Positions 1 to 9,910 of a stretch of DNA of 64,000 nucleotides are shown piece by piece; position 1 is the first letter of the stretch; the number at the start of each line of letters is the position of its first letter. The stretch spans positions 92,877 to 156,876 of the forward strand of contig NZ_WLYK01000012.1 in NCBI RefSeq assembly GCF_009707545.1, given 5' to 3'. The notes under the pieces are model-generated. The model was not told the DNA's origin. It saw only the letters and a program-made list of their open reading frames with translations, and did not search any database. This stretch comes from Nakamurella alba. GTDB lineage: Bacteria > Actinomycetota > Actinomycetes > Mycobacteriales > Nakamurellaceae. A program made the position numbers and the translations under genes.

Positions 1-665
<665 letters not shown>

Positions 666-694
666 CGGGTTCGCCTCCGGACCGGTCCTGACCG

Positions 695-1606
695 ATGGAC
701 GCCGATGCCCCGGCCGGACTCGTCTGGCACTACACGGATGCCGGCGGCCTGCTGTCGATCCTGTCCGGCCACCAGCTGTGGGCGACGTCGTCCCGGTTCC
801 TCAACGATTCGGGCGAGGTCGCGCTGGGCGGCCGTCGACTGGTCGAGGAAGTGCGCCGGAGGTCGGGCGAGAACGCCTTCTTCCGCTGGCTGCACGGTGC
901 GCTGGAGAGCCCGGGGCGGCACCCGGCGCGGCCGTCGCCGGAGTTCTTCGTGCTCAGTGCCGCCCTCGACTGGGACCTGCTGGCGGTGTGGCGGAACTAC
1001 GGCGGCCGCGGTGAGTCCTACGCGCTCGGTCTCGACCCCTCGGCGCCGCTCGCGGCGCTCTGCGAAGGTGCCGGACCTGCCGTCCCCGATGCCATCCGGC
1101 ACCGGTCCTGGTCGCCGGTCCGGTATGCGGACGACGACCAGCACCGGCTGGTGGAGGCGGTGTTCGACAACCTGGAGGACGAGGTGCGCCGGGCGCAGCA
1201 GCTCTTCGAGGCCGGCGCCTCGCCGGCCGAGCTGCTCGCCGAGGTCTCCGAGCTGGTGGACGACATGGAGCAGGCGCTGCTGCTGACCAAGCACGTCGGA
1301 TTCACCGACGAGCGCGAGTCCCGGTGGTCCACGGTGCTCTACCGGCGCGCCGGGGTGGATCATCCCGGGGAGCTCGTCCGCTACCGGGCCACTCCCTACG
1401 GGATCGCGCCGTACATCCGACTCACCGGTGCGCCGGCCGGCACCGGCCCCACCGTGGGTGCCCCGTCGCCGCTTCCGGTGCGCGCCCTCGCCATCTCCCC
1501 CTCCCCGCACTCCCGCGACTCCGCCCGCTCGCTGCGGGATCTGCTGGAGGTGCACGGCTACACCGGTGTCCCTGTCGTGGCCTCGGCCATCCCGTTCCGT
1601 GGCTGA
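695..1606 (+). CDS. DUF2971 family protein
   Basis: This 303-residue protein shows the DUF2971 pattern. It opens with HYTDAGGLLSILSGHQLWA and then FLNDSGE, with WRNYGGRGESYALGLD further on. The family is found sporadically in bacteria, often in variable or defence-like regions, and its biochemical role is not established. The ATG start is 30 bp after the citrate synthase stop, and there is no clear Shine-Dalgarno. The next gene follows 10 bp after the stop, and its GAGGAG ribosome site overlaps the end of this gene. The two genes are therefore probably co-translated. No membrane segment or signal peptide was seen. Confidence 0.75.
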   Translation: MDADAPAGLVWHYTDAGGLLSILSGHQLWATSSRFLNDSGEVALGGRRLVEEVRRRSGENAFFRWLHGALESPGRHPARPSPEFFVLSAALDWDLLAVWRNYGGRGESYALGLDPSAPLAALCEGAGPAVPDAIRHRSWSPVRYADDDQHRLVEAVFDNLEDEVRRAQQLFEAGASPAELLAEVSELVDDMEQALLLTKHVGFTDERESRWSTVLYRRAGVDHPGELVRYRATPYGIAPYIRLTGAPAGTGPTVGAPSPLPVRALAISPSPHSRDSARSLRDLLEVHGYTGVPVVASAIPFRG

Positions 1607-1615
1607 GGAGATCCG

Positions 1616-3612
1616 TTGACGATGCTGGGGTTCGTCGAGACCGACGAGTACGTCTGCTGGTACAGCACGCTCAAGGTGGTCGATGGGCGCCACGGGAGAT
1701 CGGGCGACGGCCTGTGGTACCCCGGCACCGATGCGCTGTTCGACTTCGCCGGCGAGGCGGCGCCGGTCGGCACCTTTGCGCGCGCCGGGCTCGGCTGGCT
1801 GTGTGCTGCCGGGGGACAACGACGTCCTGCAGGTGGTGCGGATGGAGAGTCATGACACCGAGCCCCGGCCGCCCGGGCCGGAATACGAGGACGTGACCGA
1901 GATCAACTACGCGGCGGGGTTCGGCGGTGCCGTGCTGGAGCAGGTCACCGGAGGCCCCGTCGGCGAGGTGCTGGCCCTCGGCAGACCGGGCCTCTACCGG
2001 TGCCCGGGTGGGCCGTCGACGCGGCCAGGCCGGGCGCGTCCCGGATCCCGACGAATCGCCCCTGTACGGCCCCGGAGACACCTGGTTGCTGCAGTTCTGG
2101 CCGGTGGACACACCTTCGATGCCCCGCTGGCCCCGCCGGACGGCGCGGCAACTGGCCGAATGGGCACCAGGAGAGGGCGACCTCGAGCACGGCGTGGCGG
2201 CAGACCTGCACATCATCGCGGCCTGGCTCCGCCCCGCGGTGGTGTCGCTGCCCGAGTTGGCCGGGGTCACCGGGCTCGACACCGGTCGGATCCTGACCGG
2301 GCTGGACACCGCGCAGGTCACCGGCCTGCTGACGGTCGAGGGTGATCCCCGGCAGGGCACGTTCGTGATGACCGCCGCCGGGTCCTCGCGGCCGGCACCG
2401 TGGCTCGGCGTCGACCCCGGGTCCGACGACGACGAGGAAGCCTTCACCTATCTGCAGGACCTACCCGATTTCCCGGACGGCCCCGGCGGTGCGCAGGTCG
2501 TGTACTCGGCCGAGCCATGGCCGGATCCGTCGTTCCCGGTCTCCGGATTCGGCAACGTCGGGATCTACCTCGGGCTGCCCAAGGGCCTCCCTCCGGACGC
2601 GGACCGCTGGATCAGCGCGACCTGGGGCGGCCCGCCACCCGACCCGGACCGTCGCGACGAGTTCGGCATGCCACCGCCGACGTCACTGCCCGTCGGCGAT
2701 CCACCCCGGACCGATCTGCTCTCCCGCGGCGACGGGCGGCTGCACATCCGGCGCCCCTCCGGCGACTTCGCCGAACTCCCGGGGTTCCGCGAGTACACCA
2801 GCAGCGCAACGATTCTCGGAACGCTGTTCGGGACGCTCGCGATCCGCGAGGACCGCTCGCTGCTGATCCGCCCCGATCTCACCTCGCTGGACCTCCCGGT
2901 GGCCTCCGGCTACCCCGCGATGGCCGACGCATCAGGGACACGGGTGGCGATCGACGTGTCGAAGTACTCGCCCCGACGGCCGAGGCACGGCCTGGTGGTG
3001 CTCGACCTCACCGATCTCTCGGTCACCGAGATGCCCTGGGACTTCAAGCGCGACCTCTCGCTGATCGGCTGGCACAACGGCGCGGTGTACTTCGCCGCCG
3101 ACACCTTCACCGAGGAACGGACCCTGGCGTGGCGGCCCGGCCGGGAACCCGTCGAGCAGGTCGACAGATGCGTCAGGATCGACGATCGATCCGGTCTCCG
3201 GCTCCGCGACGGCCCCGGGGGGACGGACGTCGTCCGTGCCGACGGCACGACCTGGACGCTGATGGACGAGTACGACGTCGACGTGGTCCCCGGTGGCCGG
3301 TTCGTGTTCGGGCTGACCCGGGTCCGGCAGGACCGGATGGACGCGCCGTTCCGACTCCGCCGCTGGGACTTCGCCTCGACAGAGGTCGTGGTGCAGGAGT
3401 TCCTGCTGCCGTCCCAGCTGGGCGTGAACGCCTTCCACCGGCACGGACCGCGATTCGACAACCTGGTCTGGGAGGACCCCGACCACTTCCTGGTCGGCGC
3501 CGACCATCGCGGAGCTGCGCGGGTGTCCATCCTGTCCGGTCAGGTCGAGGTCGTCCGGATGCCGGACGAGGTGAACGACCCGCAGTTCGCCCGCCCGGCG
3601 ATGATGGGTTGA
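1616..3612 (+). pseudogene. Large uncharacterised gene broken by at least two frameshifts (possible beta-propeller C-terminus)
   Basis: I do not recognise the family. Coding sense passes through three frames. Residues from TTG 1616 (or ATG 1622) run to about 1805 (LGFVETDEYVCWYSTLKVV). The next frame continues to about 2000 (LPGDNDVLQVVRMES, then EVLALGRPGLYR). A third frame is open from about 2045 to the stop at 3612 (VPDPDESPLYGPGDTWLLQF onward, over 500 residues). Around 2000-2040 the remaining frame also reads sensibly (PGWAVDAARPG), so the second break may be two indels. The long C-terminal part has repeated beta-strand-like blocks of propeller character. GAGGAG at 1605-1610 serves the start. 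It is either decayed or carries assembly indels. If a caller uses only the intact frame it will report roughly 1927-3612. Confidence 0.6.
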
Positions 3613-3640
3613 CCGCTCGCGTCGTGGGTACGCATTCCCC

Positions 3641-5020
3641 ATGACGCGCGTGCTGTGGTTCCGCAGGGATCTCCGACTCGGCGACCACCCGGCACTGGCG
3701 GAGGCGTCGGCAGCCGGTGACGTGCTCGGGGTTTTCGTCGCCGACGACGCCCTCCTGAAGCCGTCCGGGGCGCCGCGCCGGGCCTTCCTGGCCCGCACCC
3801 TCGAAGCGCTGGACGACACGATGGGCGGCCGGCTGCTGATCGTGCACGGCCGGCCGGAGTCGGTGATCCCACGACTGGTGCGCTCGGTCGAGGCCGAGGC
3901 GGTCCACGTCAGCGAGGACTTCGGACCGTACGGCCGCCGCCGGGACGGTCTGGTCCAGGAGGCACTCGAGAAGGCCGGGTGCGACTGGCACGCAACGGGT
4001 TCCGCCTATGCCATCTCCCCCGGCCGGGTCCGCAAGCCGGACGGCACCCCGTACGCGGTGTTCACACCCTTCCACCGGGCCTGGTCCGAGCACGGCTGGC
4101 GCGCTCCGGCGAAGTCCGGCACCGGCGTGCACTGGATCGACCCGGAGTCGGTCGACCTCGGTGGTGGAAAACGCTGGGCGGCCTCCGATCTCGCGGTTGC
4201 CGTCGACGACGGACTGACCGTCCCGGACGCCGGGGAGAAGGCCGCGCTGGCCGCCTGGAAGGACTTCCGCGAGGCCGCTGTCGCCGACTACGACACCGAA
4301 CGCGATCGCCCAGATCATCCCGGCACCAGCCACATGTCGGTGCACCTGAAGTGGGGCGCCATCCATCCCCGGACCCTGCTCGCCGACCTGTCCCGGCACC
4401 GCTCGGCCGGTGCTGCGTCCTACCGCCGCGAGCTCGGCTTCCGCGACTTCTACGCCGACATCCTCTTCCACAAGCCGGAATCCCTGACGAAATCGGTGGA
4501 TCCGGCCGTCGACCGGATGCGCTGGGACACCGGCAAGGGGGCCGAGGAACACCTGGAGGCGTGGAAGGCGGGCCGGACCGGCTTCCCCTACATCGATGCC
4601 GGGATGCGGCAACTGCTGGCGGAGGGCTGGATGCACAACCGGGTCCGCATGGGAGTCGCGTCGTTCCTGATCAAGGACCTGCACATCCCGTGGCAGCTCG
4701 GAGCCCGGCACTTCATGGAGCACCTGATCGACGGTGACGCCGCATCGAACACCCACGGCTGGCAGTGGGTCGCCGGATCCGGCGCCCAGGCCGCGCCCTT
4801 CTACCGCATCTTCAACCCCGTCGGTCAGGGCGAGAAGCACGACCCGACAGGCGAGTACGTGCGGCAGTACGTGCCCGAGCTGCGGGAGGTGAAGGGCAAG
4901 GCCGTGCATCGCCCCTGGGACCTGCCCGACGGCCTGCCCTCCGGCTATCCCGACCGCATCGTCGAGCACGACGTCGAGCGCAAGCACGCCCTCAGCGACT
5001 GGGAGCAGCGGCCGCGCTGA
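3641..5020 (+). CDS. phrB: Deoxyribodipyrimidine photolyase (class I CPD photolyase)
   Basis: This 459-residue flavoprotein uses blue light to split cyclobutane pyrimidine dimers in DNA. The N-terminal photolyase domain begins VLWFRRDLRLGDHPAL, the classical signature, and ends near residue 130. The FAD-binding domain carries YRRELGFRDFYADIL, the helical stretch MRQLLAEGWMHNRVRM, and the signature NTHGWQWVAGSGAQAAPFYR near the C-terminus. The length is typical for the family (450-480). The ATG lies 28 bp after the preceding gene. It stands beside an SOS-boxed endonuclease gene, so two DNA-damage-related genes are neighbours here. Confidence 0.96.
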   Translation: MTRVLWFRRDLRLGDHPALAEASAAGDVLGVFVADDALLKPSGAPRRAFLARTLEALDDTMGGRLLIVHGRPESVIPRLVRSVEAEAVHVSEDFGPYGRRRDGLVQEALEKAGCDWHATGSAYAISPGRVRKPDGTPYAVFTPFHRAWSEHGWRAPAKSGTGVHWIDPESVDLGGGKRWAASDLAVAVDDGLTVPDAGEKAALAAWKDFREAAVADYDTERDRPDHPGTSHMSVHLKWGAIHPRTLLADLSRHRSAGAASYRRELGFRDFYADILFHKPESLTKSVDPAVDRMRWDTGKGAEEHLEAWKAGRTGFPYIDAGMRQLLAEGWMHNRVRMGVASFLIKDLHIPWQLGARHFMEHLIDGDAASNTHGWQWVAGSGAQAAPFYRIFNPVGQGEKHDPTGEYVRQYVPELREVKGKAVHRPWDLPDGLPSGYPDRIVEHDVERKHALSDWEQRPR

Positions 5021-5411
5021 GCAGTGGAGAGATTGCCGCCACCTTCTGGTCACCGCGCTGTCGTACTTCGCAGTTGCTCCAGGCGGCCAGGGATGGCCGC
5101 GCGACACCCCTGGTTGCCGCCGGACTTCCGGCCCGGGGGGTGGCGCGCGCCCGCGTCGTCATCCGCCGACGCCGACCGGGTCCGCCGTGGCGGCCGAGCC
5201 GGCGGTCATCACCTGATGGCGTGCTTGCCGCACTGAACTCCGGCATCCGAACCGACTGTCGGTGGGCTGGTCCATGCTGATGCCTGTCGGAGACAACAAC
5301 GACGTAGCCGCTCGTCCGACGAAGGTGCCCGGAGGCCCGGCTGTACCTCGCTGGAGCGTGTCCACGGGTGAGGACCGGCTGTCGACAACTGGTTGCAGAA
5401 CGAGATAGTCG

Positions 5412-5425
5412 CGAACATGTGTTCC
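5412..5425 (+). promoter_or_regulatory. SOS box (LexA site)
   Basis: CGAACATGTGTTCC matches the Gram-positive/mycobacterial LexA consensus (CGAAC-N4-GTTYG) in both half-sites, with a perfect GAAC-N4-GTTC core. It sits about 106 bp before the DUF222/HNH start and overlaps the expected -35 position of the TACTCT -10 at 5445, where bound LexA would block transcription. Confidence 0.7.
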
Positions 5426-5444
5426 AAGGTAGCTGTGCAGCTGC

Positions 5445-5450
5445 TACTCT
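5445..5450 (+). promoter_or_regulatory. -10 element of the DUF222/HNH gene
   Basis: TACTCT fits the actinobacterial TANNNT -10. It lies 20 bp downstream of the SOS box. A start near 5457 would give a leader of about 75 nt containing the small GTG ORF. Confidence 0.4.
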
Positions 5451-5530
5451 GATGTGAGTGACCTCCAGGGGGATGAGGGCACAGCAGATCTCGCGAGTCG
5501 TGATGACGGAAGCGGAACGGGGTGGGACCA

Positions 5531-8306
5531 ATGACAGCAACGTCGGAGACGGCGCCGGCAGCACGCCGCGCCGAAGACGCGCTGCGTGCGCTGTCCACCC
5601 TCGACCCTGCCGAGTTGTCCGGCCGGACGGTGATCGACGGGATCGCGGCGGGCCATCAGGCGATCTCGTACATGCAGGCCGTGATGCAGGGCTGGATGGC
5701 CCGGCTGGCCGAGCCCGGCGTGATTCCTACCGCCGAAGGTCTGCTCAAGCACTCCGCCAAGCACACCAAGGGCACCGGCGCGGATGAGGGCTCCGCTGCC
5801 GATCAGGACGCACCTGTCCGGCACGCCGCGAGAGGATTCTCGCCGTGCTGGCAGCGCCGCAGGTGAGGGCCCCGGTGGTCAGGGTGTCGATGGTGAGAGC
5901 ACTGGTGCTGATCAGGACAGCGCTGATGGTCAGGACAGCACAGCTGGTCAGGATTTCGCTATTGGTGAGGACACCGGCACGGGTGTCGGCGCCGGTGCTG
6001 GTCAGGGCAGCGATGATGCTCTGGACAGCGATGCTGGTCGGGAGGGCGCAGCTGGTGAAGACGGCACTGCCGGCCAGAACTCCGACGCGGGTGAGGACCC
6101 TGCCGCGGAGCGGATCTACGATCTGCGGGCGTCGAACCCGGATTCACAGGCGGAGTTCTTCGATCTGATGGACACCCTGGAGCAGGCCAAGGCCCGGCAG
6201 GACATGGCAGGTGGGGAGATCGCCGCGGCGCTGGTGCTGTCCCCGAAGTCGGGGAACATCTATGTGCAACGGGCGCTGGCCCTGGTCAGGGAGTTGCCCG
6301 ACACCCTCGAGCTCTTGCGTGAGGGTGTGCTGGATCAGACCCGGGCGTCGATGATCCACAAGTACGCCTGCAAGCTGAACGACCTCGCCTTGTGGTGCGA
6401 GTTCGAACGGCGGGCGTTGAAGATCGCCCCGAGGCTGGCGCCGGCGAAGCTGGAGTACCTGCTCAAGCGGATCGTCACCGACCTGGAACCCGAGGACGCG
6501 GCGGAGGCGGAGAAGCGTGCCTTCAACCGACGTTGCACCGGCCGCTACGACCTGGACGGGGCGATGGCCCGCTTCTACGCCGACCTGACCGCCGAGAACG
6601 CCCAACTGGTGCAGCAGCTGGTCGACCAGATCGCCCGCACCATGGGCAACGCCGGCGGACGGACCCTGGAGCAGTGCCGGGCGGATGCGTTCGCCGCGAT
6701 CTTCGAACAGCTCCACACCCACGGCACCATCGACCTCCGTGAGATCCTCGCCGCCGCCGCACACGTCGCCGCCGGCGGAGACATGCCCGACGACGATGAG
6801 TACGAGGACGTCGTCGATGAAGGTATAGCCGATGACCTCGCTGAGGAGGTCGTCACGGACGAAGAGCCGGATGGCCGCCTTGGCGATGCCATCGTGCACG
6901 AGGGCAACAGAGAAGACGAGCCACACACCGAGGAAACCGACAGCGATTCTTCCGAGGTTGGCGACAACGCCGACGAGGCCACGGGTGTAGGGCCGGATGG
7001 CCGACGTGCCGATGCTGTTGTGGACGAGGTCGGTGAAACGACCGACAACAACTCCGATACGGCTTCCGAATCCGCCGCGAACGCCGAGTACCAGGCGGAC
7101 TGCGGAGGTCCCTTCGGAACCGCAAGTGCCGAAGCTGACGCCGATGGCACAGATGCCGACACCGATCCTGCCGCCGCCGATTCGCCGGACGAATCGGCAA
7201 CCCTTGACATGACCGACGACTCGGCCGGCACGGACGCCACAGGTGACGCCCACGAGGCCGGCGACCGTGGCGTGATGGGTGACAGCTCTGACACCACGGG
7301 TGCGGCAGATGGACCCGTCGATGTCGATGTCGATGTCGACTGTCGCGAAGCGGACAACGACAACGCTGAGACCGCCGACGACAACACTGTGATCGTCGGC
7401 GACAACGCTGATACCGGTGGCGACGACGATACGGCCGATGGAGGTGTTGGCGGCGATTCTGCCGAAGACACGGACTCGCAGCCCGCGGATGTCGATACCG
7501 AGGCGGATCCGGAGCCCGAGAGCCGTTGCGATTCTCAACATCCGGTGGCCCCGGAGGCCACTGGATGTTCAGAATCCGAGCCGCCCGACGGAGATCCGGC
7601 AGGTCACTCGGAGCCCGAGGAGAGCCTCGGCGATGCGGATCCCGGCGACCCGCCTCCGTTCGATCCCTTCCGGTTCGACGACCCCGACACACCTCGCCCA
7701 CCCGCACCGAAGTGGAGAGCACCGGTGTGGCAGGACCGCGCCGTGAACCCGGCGCTGCCCTGGAACGGCGTCATCACCATCTCGCTCGAAGCCCTCGCGG
7801 GCCTGGCCGACCACCCTGGCGACATGTCCGGCTTCGGGTGCATCTCACCCGACCTCGCCCGACAACTCCTCAAAGCCGCGAACTCGGTCACTCTGCTCGT
7901 GATCGACCCGGACACCGGAGCACCCGTCGGGGTGTCCGACCGGGTCTACGTCCCACCCGGGAGCCTGCGGCGCAAGGTCATGCTGCTGACCCAGACCTGC
8001 TCCTGGGTGGGCTGCAACCGCAAAGCCGAACGCTGCGACGTCGACCACGGCGAGCCCTTCGACCACAACAATCCCGCCGCCGGCGGCAAGACGACCCTGC
8101 GCAACCTCCGACCGCTCTGCCGGTTCCACCACCGATTGAAGACCTTCACCGCCTGGACCATCACCGAACACGCAGACCGTTCAGCGACGCTGGTCAGCGC
8201 TCTCGGCCGCACCACCCGAAGACCCCCACCCGCCATCACCGACCCCGGCGAATGGGAACCCGCATGGCAGACCGAGGACCACGATGACGACACCCCGCCG
8301 TTCTGA
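5531..8306 (+). pseudogene. DUF222/HNH endonuclease (13E12 repeat family), frameshifted near codon 100
   Basis: This is a large member of the actinobacterial DUF222-HNH family. The N-terminal helical part (AGHQAISYMQAVMQGWMARL) begins at ATG 5531 in one frame. Coding sense then moves by one base near 5831, and the open frame continues to 8306. DUF222 occupies roughly 6160-6780 (QDMAGGEIAAALVLSPKSG onward). A very acidic low-complexity insert of nearly 290 residues follows. The C-terminal HNH nuclease has CSWVGCNRKAERCDVDHGEP and LRPLCRFHHRLKT, with the paired Cys and catalytic His residues intact. One extra base around GCGAGAGGA would explain the shift, so an assembly error is possible. The gene is preceded by an SOS box, as for several 13E12 genes in mycobacteria. 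Confidence 0.75.
6780..7650 (+). repeat. Acidic Asp/Glu/Ala-rich low-complexity insert inside the DUF222/HNH gene
   Basis: The encoded segment between DUF222 and HNH is dominated by Asp, Glu, Ala, Gly and Thr, with short recurring units such as DDNTV, DNADT, VDVDVDVD and GDNAD. It makes the protein unusually long for the family. It is probably disordered and may mimic DNA charge or act as a linker. GC is lower here than in the flanks because of GAC/GAT runs. Confidence 0.7.
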
Positions 8307-8346
8307 ACGGGCCTGCCGCTGTGGCGAGCTGCGGCGACCGGGTGGG

Positions 8347-9264
8347 TCAGAAGCCGATCGGCCGCAGACCCCAGGAACCGGACCAACTCTCGCCCGGCTC
8401 CAACCACCGCAGCCCCTCGCCGGTGTTCAGCGCATCGACACCGCAGGTCATCGGTTCGATCGCGATGGCGCGGCGTTTGCCGGCGGGATCGGGGAAGTTC
8501 GGCGGGTTGTAGACCTGGGTGAAGCCGAAGTCGGGGCCGGCCCAGAGCATCACGCCCCGCCCGCCGGCATCCACCAGCGTCGACTGCACGAGCCCGTCGG
8601 TCCGCGCGAGATCGGTGAAGCAGCCGTCCAACTCGACCGACCCGACCGGCACCCCGGCCCGCAGGTCGTTGCCCGGGCCGACCGGTTCCGCACCCACCGG
8701 CACGAGCGAGTCGTCGACCACCACTGCGGTCGAGGCCGGCACCGTCACCACCAGCTCGTCGACCGGGGTCTCCCCCACCCGCAGGTACGGGTGCGCCCCG
8801 ACACCGAACGGCGCGGTCCCCGACCCGACGTTCGAGATCCGGTGCGTCACCGTCAGTCCGGTCCCGGACAGCGCATAGGTCACCGAGGTGTCCAGCCCGA
8901 ACGGGTACCCGTGCTGCGGGTGCACGCCGGCCGACAGCGTCACCGCCGACTCCCGGTGCTCCGTCATCACGTACGGCTGGTTGCGCAGCAACCCGTGGAT
9001 CGCGTTGCCGCGCCCCGGCTCGGTGAGGTCGAGCTGCTGCACCGCACCGTCCAGCGTCCACGTCCCGGCCCGCACCCGGTTGGGCCACGGCACCAGCACG
9101 ATCCCGCACCCCATCGGCGGCACCACGTCGTCGGCCCAGCTCTCGGTCAGCGCCACCCCGTCCACCACGAACGACCGGAGCACCGCCGCCACCTGCCCGA
9201 CCCGAGCGGTCGAGCCGCCGAACCGGATGTCGAACTGGTCCCCGGAGAACGGCCGCAGCGTCAT
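8347..9264 (-). CDS. Aldose 1-epimerase family protein
   Basis: This 305-residue protein of the galactose mutarotase family interconverts alpha and beta anomers of aldoses. Family features include the PWPNRVRAGTW motif, the active-site region GAHPYLRVGE with the conserved His, and FTQVYNPPNFPDPAGKRRAIAIEPMT carrying the C-terminal catalytic Glu region (split here only by description, not by gaps). The ATG at 9264 overlaps the stop of the upstream gene as ATGA, so the two are translationally coupled. Exact sugar specificity cannot be read from the sequence. Confidence 0.9.
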   Translation of the reverse strand: MTLRPFSGDQFDIRFGGSTARVGQVAAVLRSFVVDGVALTESWADDVVPPMGCGIVLVPWPNRVRAGTWTLDGAVQQLDLTEPGRGNAIHGLLRNQPYVMTEHRESAVTLSAGVHPQHGYPFGLDTSVTYALSGTGLTVTHRISNVGSGTAPFGVGAHPYLRVGETPVDELVVTVPASTAVVVDDSLVPVGAEPVGPGNDLRAGVPVGSVELDGCFTDLARTDGLVQSTLVDAGGRGVMLWAGPDFGFTQVYNPPNFPDPAGKRRAIAIEPMTCGVDALNTGEGLRWLEPGESWSGSWGLRPIGF

Positions 9265-9839
9265 CGGGCGAGCTTGCCGGTGAAGTGCGAGATCGCCCGG
9301 CCGAACTGCAGCAGCCGCTGCATCTGCGCCAGCCCGCCGTCGGTCACCGACTTCGAGAACCGGTACGTCTCCACGTACTGCACCGTCCGGGTCTCGTTGG
9401 CCTCGGTCAGCTCGGTCATCGATCGCTCCGGCGTCTGCGTCGACAGGTACAGCAGCACGGCGTGCATGGACCGGGACCCGTCCGCCTCCGTCCGGAACCG
9501 GTGCCGCAGGCCCTGGTCGACGATGGCGCTGAGCGGGATGGTGCGGATCGACGAGGAGAACATCTGGACTCCCGGCCGGTCGTCGTCCATCTCGTCGTCA
9601 CCGTGCCACAGCACCAGCCGCTGCCCGTCGGTGACCGCGACCTCCTGCCACAGCGACGGTCCCCAACTCTGCTGTCCGGGGACCTGCTCGCAGGTGAACG
9701 CCAGCACCCGGTCCGGCTCGATGACGCCGTACAGCGACTCCAGTGCCGCGTCCGCATCCCGGATGTAGGCCCGCACCGCGTCGTCGAGTCGCTGGTACGG
9801 AGCCCAGTCCTCGGGCTGGTGGGACTCGGGTTGCGTCAT
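9261..9839 (-). CDS. Conserved hypothetical protein, 192 aa
   Basis: I do not recognise a named family. The start MTQPESHQPEDW is chosen because GAGGAG stands 9 nt upstream. The frame remains open far upstream, but that part reads as a shadow of the MFS gene. The protein is soluble with mixed alpha/beta character (EPDRVLAFTCEQV, SSIRTIPLSAIVDQGLRHRF). It overlaps the epimerase start by 4 nt (ATGA), which suggests a shared transcript. Confidence 0.7.
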   Translation of the reverse strand: MTQPESHQPEDWAPYQRLDDAVRAYIRDADAALESLYGVIEPDRVLAFTCEQVPGQQSWGPSLWQEVAVTDGQRLVLWHGDDEMDDDRPGVQMFSSSIRTIPLSAIVDQGLRHRFRTEADGSRSMHAVLLYLSTQTPERSMTELTEANETRTVQYVETYRFSKSVTDGGLAQMQRLLQFGRAISHFTGKLAR

Positions 9840-9910
9840 GCTGAGGCTCCTCGGGGTGTCGTCGTGCCCCACGATCCTGCCCCATCCGCCGGCACCCGCG
9901 GCGCCGGGGA

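Larger units (their letters stand above)
5021..5530 (+). other. Intergenic region with SOS box, promoter and short leader ORF
   Basis: About 510 bp separate phrB from the DUF222/HNH gene. The first 390 bp hold no ORF with coding character on either strand and no clear hairpin terminator. The last 120 bp hold a LexA-type box (5412-5425), a TACTCT -10 candidate (5445-5450), and a 26-codon GTG ORF (5454-5534) whose TGA overlaps the ATG at 5531 as ATGA. A second GTG at 5458 lies 7 nt after the -10 in another frame and is not extended by coding sense. Confidence 0.5.

Noticed and set aside
1790..2045. Programmed ribosomal frameshifting in the unknown gene
   Set aside because: There is no slippery heptamer with a following structure, and two or three separate shifts would be needed.
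4992..5598. Minus-strand open frames across the phrB to DUF222 gap
   Set aside because: No start with ribosome site, mixed amino-acid composition, and no recognisable domain.
6144..7541. 465-codon minus-strand open frame opposite the DUF222/HNH gene
   Set aside because: It exists because the acidic GAC/GAT-rich plus-strand gene has few complementary stops. Its product is a low-complexity Val/Gly/Ile/Arg run with no family features.
8298..8310. CCGTTC-T-GAACGG dyad over the DUF222/HNH stop as a second SOS-like site
   Set aside because: It lacks the GAAC-N4-GTTC order of a LexA box and is more simply a short terminator-like palindrome.
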